Below are positions 37,306 through 46,154 of a stretch of DNA of 64,000 bases, in pieces. The DNA is from Devosia faecipullorum (GTDB lineage: Bacteria; Pseudomonadota; Alphaproteobacteria; Rhizobiales; Devosiaceae), in assembly GCF_015158295.1 (NCBI RefSeq), contig NZ_JACDXV010000001.1, forward strand, positions 310,001 to 374,000. Reading direction: 5' to 3'. Within the stretch, counting starts at the first letter, position 1. Each line of letters starts with the position of its first letter. The position numbers and the translations under genes are program-made. The notes beneath the pieces are model-generated. The model ran no database searches, was not told the origin of the DNA, and worked only from the letters and a program-made list of their open reading frames with translations.

Positions 37306-38364
37306 TTATGACAGGCCCAGCATCTTGCGATTGGCCGCCTGATCGGCGCCGCCACTGGCGAAGTCGTCGAAAGCTTTTTCGGTGACGCGGATGATATAGC
37401 TCTGGATCAGTTCCGCCCCTTCGCGGGCGCCGTCTTCCGGATGCTTGAGGGCACATTCCCATTCGAGCACGGCCCAGCCCTTGAAGTCGTTGGCCGCCAT
37501 CTTGGCGAAGATCGCCGGAAAATCGACCTGACCGTCGCCGATGGAGCGGAAGCGCCCTGCCCGGTCCACCCAGGACTGGAAACCGCCATAGACACCCTGC
37601 CGCCCGGTTGGATTGAACTCGGCGTCCTTGACGTGAAATGCTTTGATCCGGTCCTTGTAGATGTCGATATAATCCAGGTAGTCGAGCTGCTGCAGCACGA
37701 AATGGCTCGGATCGTAAAGCAGATTGGCGCGCGGGTGGTTTTTCACCCGATCGAGGAACATCTCGTAGGAAACGCCATCATGCAGGTCTTCACCCGGATG
37801 GATTTCGTAGCAGACATCGACACCGGCTTCATCAAACGCATTGAGGATCGGCGTCCAGCGGCGCGCCAGTTCGTCAAAGGCCTCCTCGACCAGACCCGCC
37901 GGGCGCTGCGGCCACGGATAGATATAGGGCCAGGCCAGAGAGCCTGAAAACGTGGCATGCGCATCGAGGCCCAAATTACGCGAGGCCTTGGCGGCGTTGA
38001 ACAAAGTCTGCACCGCCCATTCCTGCCGGGCCTTGGGATTGCCGTGAACAGAGGAAGGCGCAAAGCCGTCAAATGCGGAATCATAGGCGGGATGCACGGC
38101 GACAAGCTGGCCCTGGAGATGGGTGGACAGCTCGGTAATTTCCAGCCCGTGGCTGTTCACAATTCCCTTGATCTCGTCAGCATAAGTCTTGGAATTAGCG
38201 GCTTTTTCGAGATCGATGAAGCTCGATACCCAGCTGGGAATCTGCACGCCCTTATAGCCGAGCCCGGCCGCCCAGCGGCAGATATTGTCGAGGCTGTCGA
38301 AGGGCGCCGTGTCGCCCGCGAATTGGGCAAGGAAAATGGCGGGGCCTTTAATCGTGGTGGCCAT
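37306..38364 (-). CDS. Sugar phosphate isomerase/epimerase-type TIM-barrel protein (long form)
   Basis: A 352-aa xylose-isomerase-like TIM barrel (AP endonuclease family 2 fold). Metal-site motifs are visible: CYEIHPGEDLHDG (Glu, His), LLYDPSHFVLQ (Asp, His), AFHVKDAEFNPTGRQG, and LEWECALKHP near the C-terminus. Proteins of this type act as isomerases, epimerases or, with keto-sugars, as lyases/hydratases. The start at MATTIKGPAIFLAQF has GAGGAG upstream. Consistently paired with a Gfo/Idh/MocA dehydrogenase, as here. Confidence 0.9.
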   Translation of the reverse strand: MATTIKGPAIFLAQFAGDTAPFDSLDNICRWAAGLGYKGVQIPSWVSSFIDLEKAANSKTYADEIKGIVNSHGLEITELSTHLQGQLVAVHPAYDSAFDGFAPSSVHGNPKARQEWAVQTLFNAAKASRNLGLDAHATFSGSLAWPYIYPWPQRPAGLVEEAFDELARRWTPILNAFDEAGVDVCYEIHPGEDLHDGVSYEMFLDRVKNHPRANLLYDPSHFVLQQLDYLDYIDIYKDRIKAFHVKDAEFNPTGRQGVYGGFQSWVDRAGRFRSIGDGQVDFPAIFAKMAANDFKGWAVLEWECALKHPEDGAREGAELIQSYIIRVTEKAFDDFASGGADQAANRKMLGLS

Positions 38365-38443
38365 AAGGGGTCTCCTCTTGAGGCCCCGCGCACCGCATTG
38401 CCGGGGCTTGTTCTTGTCGTTGCGAACGAGCCGCATGAATGAT

Positions 38444-38465
38444 GGGCGGCGATCGCTCGCCGCCC
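38444..38465. other. Hairpin inside the carbohydrate operon
   Basis: A perfect 9-bp stem GGGCGGCGA / TCGCCGCCC around TCGC, in the 158-bp space between the second dehydrogenase gene and the long TIM-barrel gene. No T tract follows, so it may stabilise an mRNA end or attenuate rather than terminate. Confidence 0.5.
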
Positions 38466-38522
38466 GACCTGTTCATCATCAGTCTTGACCGGCACCATCT
38501 GCCTGTCAATGAGGCACGTCCA

Positions 38523-39665
38523 TCAGTCCTTGAGCAGCGCCTGCGCCTCGGCAATGCCAAGGGCGCGCGGACGCTCGCAGGTGGTCTGTAGAGTCAGTAC
38601 CTGGCCTGTCTCGCCCGCCTTGAGCAGACCGGTCATCACGTCCACCACATGCAGCGCCACATCCAGCCCGCAGCGCGCCGCGAGGCCCGCTTCATGCGAG
38701 AGCATCATGTCGGCGAGACCGGCGCAGCGATAATTGGCGCGCGGATTGTCCTGATCGAGGCCCTGGTTCGGCTTGCCGAATGGGTGGTTCCACGCCGCCA
38801 CCGGGCTGCGGGCGCCACCCAGATCGGCGGTCACCAGATCGCCGCCGAAGAAGTTCGGATCGGGCACGAAGATCGAGCCATCGGTCCCGTACAGCTCGAT
38901 ATTGTGGTGGCCATGGGCCGCCACGTCCCAGCTGGCGCCAATGGTGACGATGGCGCCATTGTGGAATTCGAGCACGCCATGGATCGTGGTCGGGGTGCCG
39001 ACCTTGATCACGCTGCCCTTGTTCGGGCCCTCGGCGGTGACGACGCGCTCATCGCGGGCCATGTTGGTGAAGGCCGACAGGCGCTTTACCGGCCCGAGCA
39101 GATGCACCAGATCGGTGATGTAATAGGGACCGAGATCGAGGATCGGGCCGCCGCCGGGCTGGAAGAAGAAGTCCGGGTTTGGATGCCAATGCTCCATGCC
39201 GCGGCTCATCACGTGGGTGGTGCCGCTCATGATCTTGCCCAGCGTGCCGCTATCGATGATGTCGCGGGCCTGCTGGTGCGCCCCACCCAGGAAGGTGTCG
39301 GGCGCGGAGCCGACCTTGAGGCCCCTCTCATCGGCGGCCTTCTTGAGCGACAATCCGTCTTCCACCGAGAGCACGAAGGGCTTTTCGGAATAGGAATGCT
39401 TTCCGGCAGAAATGATGTCCATCGAAACGCGGTAATGCGCCGCCGGAACGGTGAGATTGACGATGACGTCGATCTCGCTGTTCTTGAGCAATTCGTCGGG
39501 CGTCTGGGCGGCGACGCCGAATTCCTCGGCCCGGCGCTGCGCTGCCTCGGGCACGATATCGGCGATAGCGCGAACTTCAAGCCCCTTGAACAGCGGCGCG
39601 AGGCCCAGATAGGCGGCCGAGATATTGCCGGCACCCATGATGCCGACGCCATAGGTCTTTGCCAT
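38523..39665 (-). CDS. Gfo/Idh/MocA oxidoreductase B of the carbohydrate locus
   Basis: NAD(P)-dependent dehydrogenase, 380 aa, not closely similar to oxidoreductase A. The Rossmann motif is GIMGAGNISAAYLGLAP (residues 8-24), the classic EKP motif is present (SEKPFVLSVEDG), and GGGPILDLGPYYITDLVHL is the expected catalytic-helix region. It starts 5 bp after the short TIM-barrel gene, so the two are translationally linked. Likely partner in a redox step of the imported carbohydrate's breakdown; exact substrate unknown. Confidence 0.9.
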   Translation of the reverse strand: MAKTYGVGIMGAGNISAAYLGLAPLFKGLEVRAIADIVPEAAQRRAEEFGVAAQTPDELLKNSEIDVIVNLTVPAAHYRVSMDIISAGKHSYSEKPFVLSVEDGLSLKKAADERGLKVGSAPDTFLGGAHQQARDIIDSGTLGKIMSGTTHVMSRGMEHWHPNPDFFFQPGGGPILDLGPYYITDLVHLLGPVKRLSAFTNMARDERVVTAEGPNKGSVIKVGTPTTIHGVLEFHNGAIVTIGASWDVAAHGHHNIELYGTDGSIFVPDPNFFGGDLVTADLGGARSPVAAWNHPFGKPNQGLDQDNPRANYRCAGLADMMLSHEAGLAARCGLDVALHVVDVMTGLLKAGETGQVLTLQTTCERPRALGIAEAQALLKD

Positions 39666-39670
39666 TTGGC

Positions 39671-40420
39671 TTATTTCCAGTTCTGTGCGGTGGCGATCGA
39701 GCGCGTGGCGAAACGCGCTGCATCGCTGGGATTGTCATGTTCGGCGACGAAATATTGCGCCTTGGTCTTTGCCTGGACCTTCTTGATCAGCTCGTCCCAG
39801 CCGACGACGCCATGGCCCACATCGGCCCAGCCGCTTTCCTCGGGATTTTCTCCCTCGGCGGCGATGTCCTTGACGTGAACGGCGGTAATGCGGTCGCCAT
39901 ACTTGTCGAACCAGGCGACCGGATCGGCCTTGCCCCGGATCACCCACGCCACGTCGCACTCCCATTCGATCTTTGGCGCGGTTTCGAGGATGATTTCCAT
40001 CGGCGTGCGACCCGAAGTGGTCGGCACGAATTCAAAATCGTGATTGTGCCAGCCGAAGCCATAGCCTTCCTTGGTGAAGACCTCACCCAGCGAAGCCAGC
40101 GTTTCCGCCAGTTCGAGCCACTTGGACTCATCTTCGCTGCGCTGATCCGGCATGATGAAGGGACAATAGATGCGCTTGATGCCAAGGGTTTCGGCAATTC
40201 TGAGCGCGCCGGAGCTATCCTTGAGCTGGTCGAGCCCAAAATGGCCGGTCGGCATGATCAGGTTGTTCTTCTTGAGATCGGCGGCAAGCCCTGCGGCATC
40301 GGCGTAGAGCCCGCCAAAGCCTTCGACCTGGCGATAGCCGAGTGCGGACAATGTGCCGAAGAATTCGGACATGGAGGAGACGTTGCGAGCGCTGTAAAGC
40401 TGGAAAGACAGCTCGGTCAT
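39671..40420 (-). CDS. Sugar phosphate isomerase/epimerase-type TIM-barrel protein (short form)
   Basis: A 249-aa xylose-isomerase-like TIM barrel beginning MTELSFQLYSARNV. Putative metal ligands are in GWHNHDFEF, ECDVAWV and AVHVKDIA, with EHDNP near the C-terminus. It resembles short sugar isomerases/epimerases that accompany Gfo/Idh/MocA enzymes in catabolic clusters. The start at 40420 has AAGAGG upstream. It is the first catabolic gene after the transporter genes, separated from them by a hairpin. Confidence 0.88.
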   Translation of the reverse strand: MTELSFQLYSARNVSSMSEFFGTLSALGYRQVEGFGGLYADAAGLAADLKKNNLIMPTGHFGLDQLKDSSGALRIAETLGIKRIYCPFIMPDQRSEDESKWLELAETLASLGEVFTKEGYGFGWHNHDFEFVPTTSGRTPMEIILETAPKIEWECDVAWVIRGKADPVAWFDKYGDRITAVHVKDIAAEGENPEESGWADVGHGVVGWDELIKKVQAKTKAQYFVAEHDNPSDAARFATRSIATAQNWK

Positions 40421-40540
40421 GGATGGCCTCTTGGATACTGGCGATTGAATGCGGTATCGCATCTGATCGAGGTTTTAGCTGCCGGGAAGACGGGCGTCGC
40501 CGCGCCGGAGCAGATCGAATACCGCAAAAGTAATATTGGA

Positions 40541-40560
40541 CGGCGTCCCGGGGGACGCCG
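40541..40560 (-). terminator. Hairpin between ABC ATPase and catabolic genes
   Basis: CGGCGTCC / GGACGCCG forms an 8-bp stem with a 4-nt loop, 16 bp beyond the ATPase stop. A mixed A/T stretch (including CTTTTGC) follows on the minus strand, so this could be a leaky terminator that lowers expression of the downstream enzymes. Confidence 0.45.
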
Positions 40561-40576
40561 CCGAATTCAGGGTCGG

Positions 40577-41659
40577 TTACAGCCGGCTCTCGGTCGTAGC
40601 ATCGAACAGCGAGCCGCGGGCGATGTCGAAACCGAGATTCACCTTGTCGCCGGCGGTCAGCGGAACATCGCTGGAGCAGCGGAAGGTGATAGGAACGCCG
40701 GCCACCCGGGTCCAGGCCAGGGTTTCCGATCCCATGGGCTCGACGATCTCGATCTCGGCCTCCGTCTTGAACGGCATGGTCTGGGCACCTTCCCCGATAA
40801 AGATATGCTCGGGGCGAACGCCGAGAACTGCCTTGCCCGAAGCAGCGGACGCCGATTCAAATTCATAGGCGCCGACCGGAATCTTGGTGCCGTCGTCGGC
40901 GGTAAATGTCTGCCCTTCCAGCGTGCCGCTGAGAAAGTTCATCGAAGGCGAGCCGATAAAACCCGCCACATAGAGGTTGACCGGCTTGTTATAGATCGTG
41001 TGCGGGTCGGCAAGCTGCTGGATCACGCCGTTTTTCATGATGGCGATGCGGTCCGCAAGTGTCAGGGCCTCGATCTGGTCGTGGGTCACGTAGATCATGG
41101 TATTCTTGAGCCGCGCATGCAGGCGCTTGATTTCGACTCGCAGATCGCTTCGCAGTTTGGCGTCAAGATTGGACAGCGGCTCGTCGAACAGGAACACGTC
41201 CACGTCCCGAACCAGCGCGCGGCCGATGGCGACGCGCTGGCGCTGCCCGCCGGACAGATTGGCCGGCTTGCGATGCAGAAGCGGTTCGATCTGGAGGATT
41301 TCGGCGGCGCGCTTCACGCGGCTTTCGATTTCCGCCTTGGGCATGCCGGCGACGCGCAGCCCGAAGCTCAGATTCCGCTCCACCGTCATCTGCGGGTAAA
41401 GCGCATAAGACTGGAACACCATGCCGATGCCGCGGTCCTTGGGCTCTTCCCAGGTCACGTTCTTGCCATTGATGAAAATCTGCCCGTCCGAAACGTCCAG
41501 AAGCCCGGCAATGCAATTGAGCAAGGTGGACTTGCCGCAGCCCGAAGGCCCGAGCAGCACGATGAACTCGCCCTGGGCAATGTCGAGATTGAGGTTCTCG
41601 AGCACCTTCACACTACCGAAGTTGAGCGACAGATCCTTGATGGAAACGCTAGGTTGCAT
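40577..41659 (-). CDS. CUT1-type carbohydrate ABC transporter ATP-binding protein (MalK/UgpC-like)
   Basis: ATPase that powers carbohydrate import, 360 aa. Walker A GPSGCGKST, Q-loop VFQSYALYP, signature LSGGQRQR, Walker B VFLFDEP and switch YVTHDQIEA are all intact, followed by a TOBE/MalK C-terminal regulatory domain (GVRPEHIFIGEG). It starts 6 bp after the permease 2 stop, with AAGGGA upstream. Confidence 0.95.
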   Translation of the reverse strand: MQPSVSIKDLSLNFGSVKVLENLNLDIAQGEFIVLLGPSGCGKSTLLNCIAGLLDVSDGQIFINGKNVTWEEPKDRGIGMVFQSYALYPQMTVERNLSFGLRVAGMPKAEIESRVKRAAEILQIEPLLHRKPANLSGGQRQRVAIGRALVRDVDVFLFDEPLSNLDAKLRSDLRVEIKRLHARLKNTMIYVTHDQIEALTLADRIAIMKNGVIQQLADPHTIYNKPVNLYVAGFIGSPSMNFLSGTLEGQTFTADDGTKIPVGAYEFESASAASGKAVLGVRPEHIFIGEGAQTMPFKTEAEIEIVEPMGSETLAWTRVAGVPITFRCSSDVPLTAGDKVNLGFDIARGSLFDATTESRL

Positions 41660-41665
41660 AGTGAT

Positions 41666-42601
41666 TTATCCCTTCACGGCGCCAGCGGCGACGCCGCGTA
41701 CGAACAATTTGCCGGAGACAAAGTAGATGATCAGCGGCACGAGCCCGGTCAGCACGGTCGCGGCCATGTTGACGTTGTATTCGGGCGTCCCCTGAGCGGA
41801 GTTGACGATATTGTTGAGCTGAACGGTCATCGGCAGGTTCTGCGTGCCGGCAAAGACGACGCCGAACAGGAAGTCGTTCCAGATGCCGGTCACCTGCAGG
41901 ATGATCGCCACGACGAAGATCGGCAGTGACATGGGCAGCATGATCTCGAAGAAAATGCGCCAGAACCCTGCCCCGTCCACGCGCGCCGCCTTGAACAATT
42001 CCTGCGGCAGCGCCGAGAAATAATTGCGGAAAAGCAGCGTCAGGATTGGCATGCCGAAAATGGTGTGGATGAGAATGACCGCCTGCAGCGAGCCGAAAAT
42101 CCCCAGTTCACGGGTGATGATCACCAGCGGATAGAGCATGACCTGATAGGGAATGAACGAGCCGAAGATCAGCACGGCGAAGAAGAAATCAGCCCCCTTG
42201 AACCGCCAGTTGACCAGCGCATAGCCGTTCACCGCCGCGATGAAGATGGAGACGATGGTGCTCGGAATGGTGATCTTGACCGAGTTCCAGAAGCCCGGCG
42301 CCAGCCCCTGACAGGTCAGGCCCGTACAGGCGCTGGTCCATGCCTTGGCCCAGGCATCGAAATTGATCTGGCTGGGCAGCGCGAAGATATTGCCGAAGCG
42401 GATTTCCGGCATGGTTTTGAACGACGTAATCACCATGATGTAGAGCGGAAACAGGAAGTAGAGCGAGAAGAAGACCAGGGTCGTGTAGATCATGATCTTC
42501 TTCGGCGTGAAGAACGGCTTGGGACGCGGCCCGCGCGGTTCGACGCCGTTGGCGGCGCCGCCTTGTGGCGTCGTGTCCGTCATAATGGCTGACTGGCTCA
42601 T
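41666..42601 (-). CDS. Carbohydrate ABC transporter permease 2 (MalG-like)
   Basis: A 311-aa inner-membrane permease of the CUT1 family with six predicted spans. The EAA loop reads QELFKAARVDGAGFWR, followed by the MalG-type end (LFVRGVAAGAVKG). Its start overlaps the stop of permease 1 by 4 bp (ATGA) and AAGGGG lies upstream, so the two permeases are co-translated. Confidence 0.94.
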   Translation of the reverse strand: MSQSAIMTDTTPQGGAANGVEPRGPRPKPFFTPKKIMIYTTLVFFSLYFLFPLYIMVITSFKTMPEIRFGNIFALPSQINFDAWAKAWTSACTGLTCQGLAPGFWNSVKITIPSTIVSIFIAAVNGYALVNWRFKGADFFFAVLIFGSFIPYQVMLYPLVIITRELGIFGSLQAVILIHTIFGMPILTLLFRNYFSALPQELFKAARVDGAGFWRIFFEIMLPMSLPIFVVAIILQVTGIWNDFLFGVVFAGTQNLPMTVQLNNIVNSAQGTPEYNVNMAATVLTGLVPLIIYFVSGKLFVRGVAAGAVKG

Positions 42602-43539
42602 GTGCGGCGCCCCTTTCCACCGAATTCGAGATAGGCCCACGGAATGACGATGATGAGGACGGTGAGCAGCATCATGGTTGCAGCCGCCAGGCCCTGGCCG
42701 ATATTGCCGCCCCCGAACATGTAATTGATGACGTATTTGGCCGGCACTTCCGAGGAGATGCCAGGGCCGCCATTCGTCAGCGCCACGACCAGGTCATAGA
42801 GGCGGACAATGCCCGAACCGATCAGCACCACGGCGGTGATCAGCACGCCCCGCATCATCGGCAGCACTACCGAGACATAAGTGCGCCAGGTGGGAATGCC
42901 GTCCACGCGCGCCGCTTTCCAGATTTCCTCGTCCACCCCGCGCAACCCAGCCAGCATCAGGATCATGCAGAAGCCGACGCCCTGCCAGAGCCCCGCGATC
43001 AACAGCGCGAACAGCACCATGCGCGGATTTGCGATCCAGTCGAAGGTGAAACTTTCCCAGCCCAGCTTGCGCATCGTGCCCTGAAGGCCGAGCGTGGGGT
43101 TCATGATCCATTGCCAGACCAGGCCGGTCACGATGAAGCTCAGCGCGAATGGATAGAGCATGATCGTGCGGAAGGCGCTTTCGAAGCGGATCTTCTGGTC
43201 CATCAGCACCGCCAGGAGGAAACCCAGCGTCAGCGTGAGAACCAGCGACATGGCGCCATAGCTCACCAGATTGGTGACCGAGATATTCCAGCGCGACGTC
43301 GCGAACAGCCTCTCATATTGATCGAAACCGACGAATTTTCCGGTCGGGAGCAGTTTCGAATTGGTGAAAGAATAGTAGACGGTCCAGATCGTGCAGCCGA
43401 TGAACACGATCAGCACCGTGGCCACCATGGGGGTGGCCGCAATCTTGGCGGGCAGGTTGTGAAAGAATATTTTCTTGAGGAGCCCCGGACGTTCGGCTTG
43501 CCGAGCACCCTCCCCCGATTGAACGGCAATGTCCGCCAT
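42598..43539 (-). CDS. Carbohydrate ABC transporter permease 1 (MalF-like)
   Basis: A 313-aa inner-membrane permease with six predicted spans. The EAA loop reads EEIWKAARVDGIPTWR. The start at MADIAVQSG has GGAGAG upstream; a slightly longer frame would begin inside the hairpin that separates it from the binding-protein gene. It forms the channel together with permease 2. Confidence 0.94.
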   Translation of the reverse strand: MADIAVQSGEGARQAERPGLLKKIFFHNLPAKIAATPMVATVLIVFIGCTIWTVYYSFTNSKLLPTGKFVGFDQYERLFATSRWNISVTNLVSYGAMSLVLTLTLGFLLAVLMDQKIRFESAFRTIMLYPFALSFIVTGLVWQWIMNPTLGLQGTMRKLGWESFTFDWIANPRMVLFALLIAGLWQGVGFCMILMLAGLRGVDEEIWKAARVDGIPTWRTYVSVVLPMMRGVLITAVVLIGSGIVRLYDLVVALTNGGPGISSEVPAKYVINYMFGGGNIGQGLAAATMMLLTVLIIVIPWAYLEFGGKGRRT

Positions 43540-43550
43540 TTCGTCTCTCC

Positions 43551-43589
43551 ATAACAAAGTGGTCGACCTTGCCAATCAAGGCCGACCAC
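43551..43589 (-). terminator. Attenuator hairpin between sugar-binding protein and permease genes
   Basis: GTGGTCG-A-CCTTG / CAAGG-C-CGACCAC gives a 13-position stem with one mismatch and a CCAAT loop. On the minus strand it is followed by TTTGTTAT. It lies 46 bp after the binding-protein stop and just before the permease ribosome binding site, so partial termination here would favour the binding protein. Confidence 0.65.
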
Positions 43590-43634
43590 CGCTTTTCAGT
43601 GATGAGAACCGAAGTTCATCAAAACCTGCCGCTT

Positions 43635-44873
43635 TTAGTCGGCCTGTTCGATGATCGAGGCATAACGCTCGACATAGTCATCGACGGTGATGGAATCGTC
43701 GGCGATGAATTCCATGTTCAGATCCTGCATCTGCTGCTGGGTGTCGCTGGAGAGCGCGAAGTCACCCGACGGCAGCAGGCCGTTGCCCAGCAGACCGATT
43801 GCCTTTTGCATGCAGGCATTGGCGCCCGACAGGTCGATGTCGGTACGGATCGGCATCGAACCCTTGACCATGTTGAACTTCAACTGGGCTTCGGGCGAAA
43901 TCAGGATGCGGGCCAGCTGGGTCTGCGCTTCGATCACTGCCGGATCGGTGCCTTCAGGCAGGATCGGGAAGTAGAAGGAGTCGCCACCGCCGGTCAGCTG
44001 GTCGCCGAGGCCGAGCGCGGGCAGACATTCGTAGTCTTCGCCCGGAACGCCGCCGGCCACCTGGAGATCGCCAGCCAGCCAGTCACCATGGATATTGCCG
44101 GCTGCTTCGCCAGCCAGGAGCTGGTTGCCGACGTCACCGAAGGAGGGGACCATCATGTCCGGCGAAATCACCGAACGCAGATCGTCCATGGCTTCGGCGA
44201 CCTTGCGGAACTCGGGGCCGCGCACGGCCGCTGCATCCTTGTCGCGGTTGATGGCGATGACCAGGTCGCTGCCGCCCAGGCCGGACATCAGCACGCCCGG
44301 AACGCCCGAGATCGGCCAGCCGGTGGCGAGACCGAAGGGCAGGATGCCCGCTTCCTGGAGTGCTGGCCAGGAATCCACATATTCGTTCCAGTTGGTCGGA
44401 ACCGGCTGGCCGATCTTCTCATAGGCGGCGGTGGAGAGCCACAGCCAGTCCCAGGAGTGGATGTTGATCGGCAGACAATAGAGACCGCCTTCGTAGCGGC
44501 AGGGCTCGAGCAGCGACTGGTCTACGTAGAAGGAGTCGATATCGAGATCGGCGACGACATCGGTCAGGTCGCGCATCAGGCCGGCCTGAATGAGTTCTTC
44601 GGCGTCGCGACCGGTATTCATCTGCGTGGCGCCCATCGGGTTGCCGCCGATGATGCGGCTGATGATGACGGGGTTGGCGCCGGTGCCCGAACCAGCCAAG
44701 GCGCTATCGACCCAGGTATTGCCGGTTTGTTCTTCGAAGACCTTGGCGAATTCGGCGATGGCAGCGGCTTCACCAGCCGACGTCCACCAATGCGTGACTT
44801 CCAGCTCGGCGGCATAGGCCGTGGAGCCGAGGAAAGCGGTTGCCATAGCGGCGACCACTGCAAACTTTTTCAT
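43635..44873 (-). CDS. Carbohydrate ABC transporter substrate-binding protein
   Basis: A 412-aa periplasmic binding protein of the CUT1/MalE superfamily, with signal peptide MKKFAVVAAMATAFLGS cut near AYA. The mature protein begins ELEVTHWWTSAGEAAAIAEF, the usual start for ABC sugar-binding proteins, and contains IHSWDWLWLSTAAYEKIG in the hinge region. GGAGG precedes the start. First gene of the operon and divergent from the lacI-type gene. The bound sugar cannot be named. Confidence 0.94.
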   Translation of the reverse strand: MKKFAVVAAMATAFLGSTAYAAELEVTHWWTSAGEAAAIAEFAKVFEEQTGNTWVDSALAGSGTGANPVIISRIIGGNPMGATQMNTGRDAEELIQAGLMRDLTDVVADLDIDSFYVDQSLLEPCRYEGGLYCLPINIHSWDWLWLSTAAYEKIGQPVPTNWNEYVDSWPALQEAGILPFGLATGWPISGVPGVLMSGLGGSDLVIAINRDKDAAAVRGPEFRKVAEAMDDLRSVISPDMMVPSFGDVGNQLLAGEAAGNIHGDWLAGDLQVAGGVPGEDYECLPALGLGDQLTGGGDSFYFPILPEGTDPAVIEAQTQLARILISPEAQLKFNMVKGSMPIRTDIDLSGANACMQKAIGLLGNGLLPSGDFALSSDTQQQMQDLNMEFIADDSITVDDYVERYASIIEQAD

Positions 44874-44963
44874 AATTGTCCTCCCAACGAACACGAGGAG
44901 CGAGCGCTCCAGTGATGCACCAATTGCAGGCCTGCCACTCCCTGGGCGCAACCCTCAACTGCG

Positions 44964-44977
44964 TGTAATCGATTGCA
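44964..44977. promoter_or_regulatory. Putative LacI-family operator 1
   Basis: TGTAATCGATTGCA is a 14-bp palindrome with one mismatched pair, centred on ATCGAT. It lies in the space between the sugar operon and its LacI-type regulator, with its centre 35 bp from a near-identical site. Confidence 0.7.
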
Positions 44978-44998
44978 CTACACGTTCCAAATGGGTTG

Positions 44999-45012
44999 TG
45001 CAATCGATTTCA
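44999..45012. promoter_or_regulatory. Putative LacI-family operator 2
   Basis: TGCAATCGATTTCA is a second palindrome of the same type, sharing AATCGATT with operator 1. It sits just downstream of the -10 element of the proposed operon promoter, where a bound repressor would block transcription. Confidence 0.7.
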
Positions 45013-45017
45013 GGAGT

Positions 45018-45044
45018 TTCATACAAGCCTTGCGGACCTGTCAA
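45018..45044 (-). promoter_or_regulatory. Candidate promoter of the carbohydrate operon
   Basis: On the minus strand TTGACA (45039-45044) is followed after 15 bp by TATGAA (45018-45023). The -35 match is perfect; the spacer is short. Both operators lie immediately downstream. Confidence 0.45.
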
Positions 45045-45084
45045 GATCGATTTAGACCCTTTGGATTATTGACAGCACAACAGG

Positions 45085-46149
45085 GTGCTGAAAGCGGTGA
45101 ATCACTTGAAAAAAACACCGACGATTCAAGATGTTGCGCGATTCGCATCGGTTTCTGCTGCCACGGTCAGCCGTGCTCTCTCGACACCCGAACGGGTAAG
45201 CGAAGACACTCGTGCACGCATTTCCGAAGCCATTCATGCAACAGGTTACACGCTGAACCAGGCTGCCCGCTCGCTGCGCCGGCGCAGCGCCAGAACCATC
45301 CTTGTTGCGCTGCCCGATATTCGCAATCCGTTCTTCTCGTCCATCCTCGATGCCATCGAGAGGGAGGCGACCAGTCGCGGCTATGGCGTGCTGGTTGCAA
45401 ATCTCTATTTCGGCGCCGTGACCGCCCGGCGTCTACAGGATTACATGCTGTCCAATCGCGCCGATGGCCTGCTGCTCCTCGATGGGTCGCTCGATCCCGA
45501 AATGCTCGACGCCATCACCATGCCGCCCTATTCCGTGCCGCTGGTTGTGGCCTGCGAAAGCATTCCCGACACCGATTTCCACACCGTGCAGACGGATAAC
45601 GCCCAGGCCGCGGAGCGCGCCACCCAGCATCTCCTGGATCTGGGCCATGTCAGGATCGGCCACATCATGGGGCCGGACAGCAATGTGGTGGCGCGCGACC
45701 GACTCGCCGGCTTCAGGCGGGCCATGGAGCGCGCCGGGCATGACGTGCCGCCCGAATGGCTGTTTCGCGGCAATTTCGAGATGAGCAGCGGCTTTTCCGC
45801 CGCCGCGCGCTTCATGGCGCTGGGCGAACGCCCGACGGCGATTTTCGCGGCCAATGACGAAGCGGCCATAGGCTTCCTCTCCGGGATGCGCCAGCATGGC
45901 CTGCAATGTCCCGACGACGTCTCGATAGTGGGCTTTGACGATCTGGCCGTCGCGGCCCATTACGCACCACCCCTGACCACGATGCGCCAGCCTCGGGAAA
46001 CGCTGGGGCGCATGGCTGCCGAAGCGCTGATCGACATTCTGGAGGGCGCTAGCCCGGCGCAAGGCCCATTGCACATCGTTCTCAATTCGGAGCTGGTCGT
46101 GCGCGACAGCACAGGACGCCCTGCCCCAAAAAATAGGAAAATTGCTTGA
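45085..46149 (+). CDS. LacI-family transcriptional regulator of the carbohydrate locus
   Basis: A 354-aa repressor with an N-terminal LacI helix-turn-helix (TIQDVARFASVSAATVSRAL) and a sugar-binding-protein-like effector domain (from TILVALPDIRNPFFSSI). It is divergent from the ABC/catabolic operon and two palindromes of LacI-operator type lie between them. The start is uncertain: GTG at 45085, GTG at 45097 and TTG at 45106 are all in frame before the helix-turn-helix, and I give the longest. Confidence 0.93.
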   Translation: MLKAVNHLKKTPTIQDVARFASVSAATVSRALSTPERVSEDTRARISEAIHATGYTLNQAARSLRRRSARTILVALPDIRNPFFSSILDAIEREATSRGYGVLVANLYFGAVTARRLQDYMLSNRADGLLLLDGSLDPEMLDAITMPPYSVPLVVACESIPDTDFHTVQTDNAQAAERATQHLLDLGHVRIGHIMGPDSNVVARDRLAGFRRAMERAGHDVPPEWLFRGNFEMSSGFSAAARFMALGERPTAIFAANDEAAIGFLSGMRQHGLQCPDDVSIVGFDDLAVAAHYAPPLTTMRQPRETLGRMAAEALIDILEGASPAQGPLHIVLNSELVVRDSTGRPAPKNRKIA

Positions 46150-46154
46150 AGAAT

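Noticed and set aside
39659..41929. 756-codon frame on the plus strand over the sugar operon
   Set aside because: Antisense to the ATPase, permease and TIM-barrel genes; no family resemblance.
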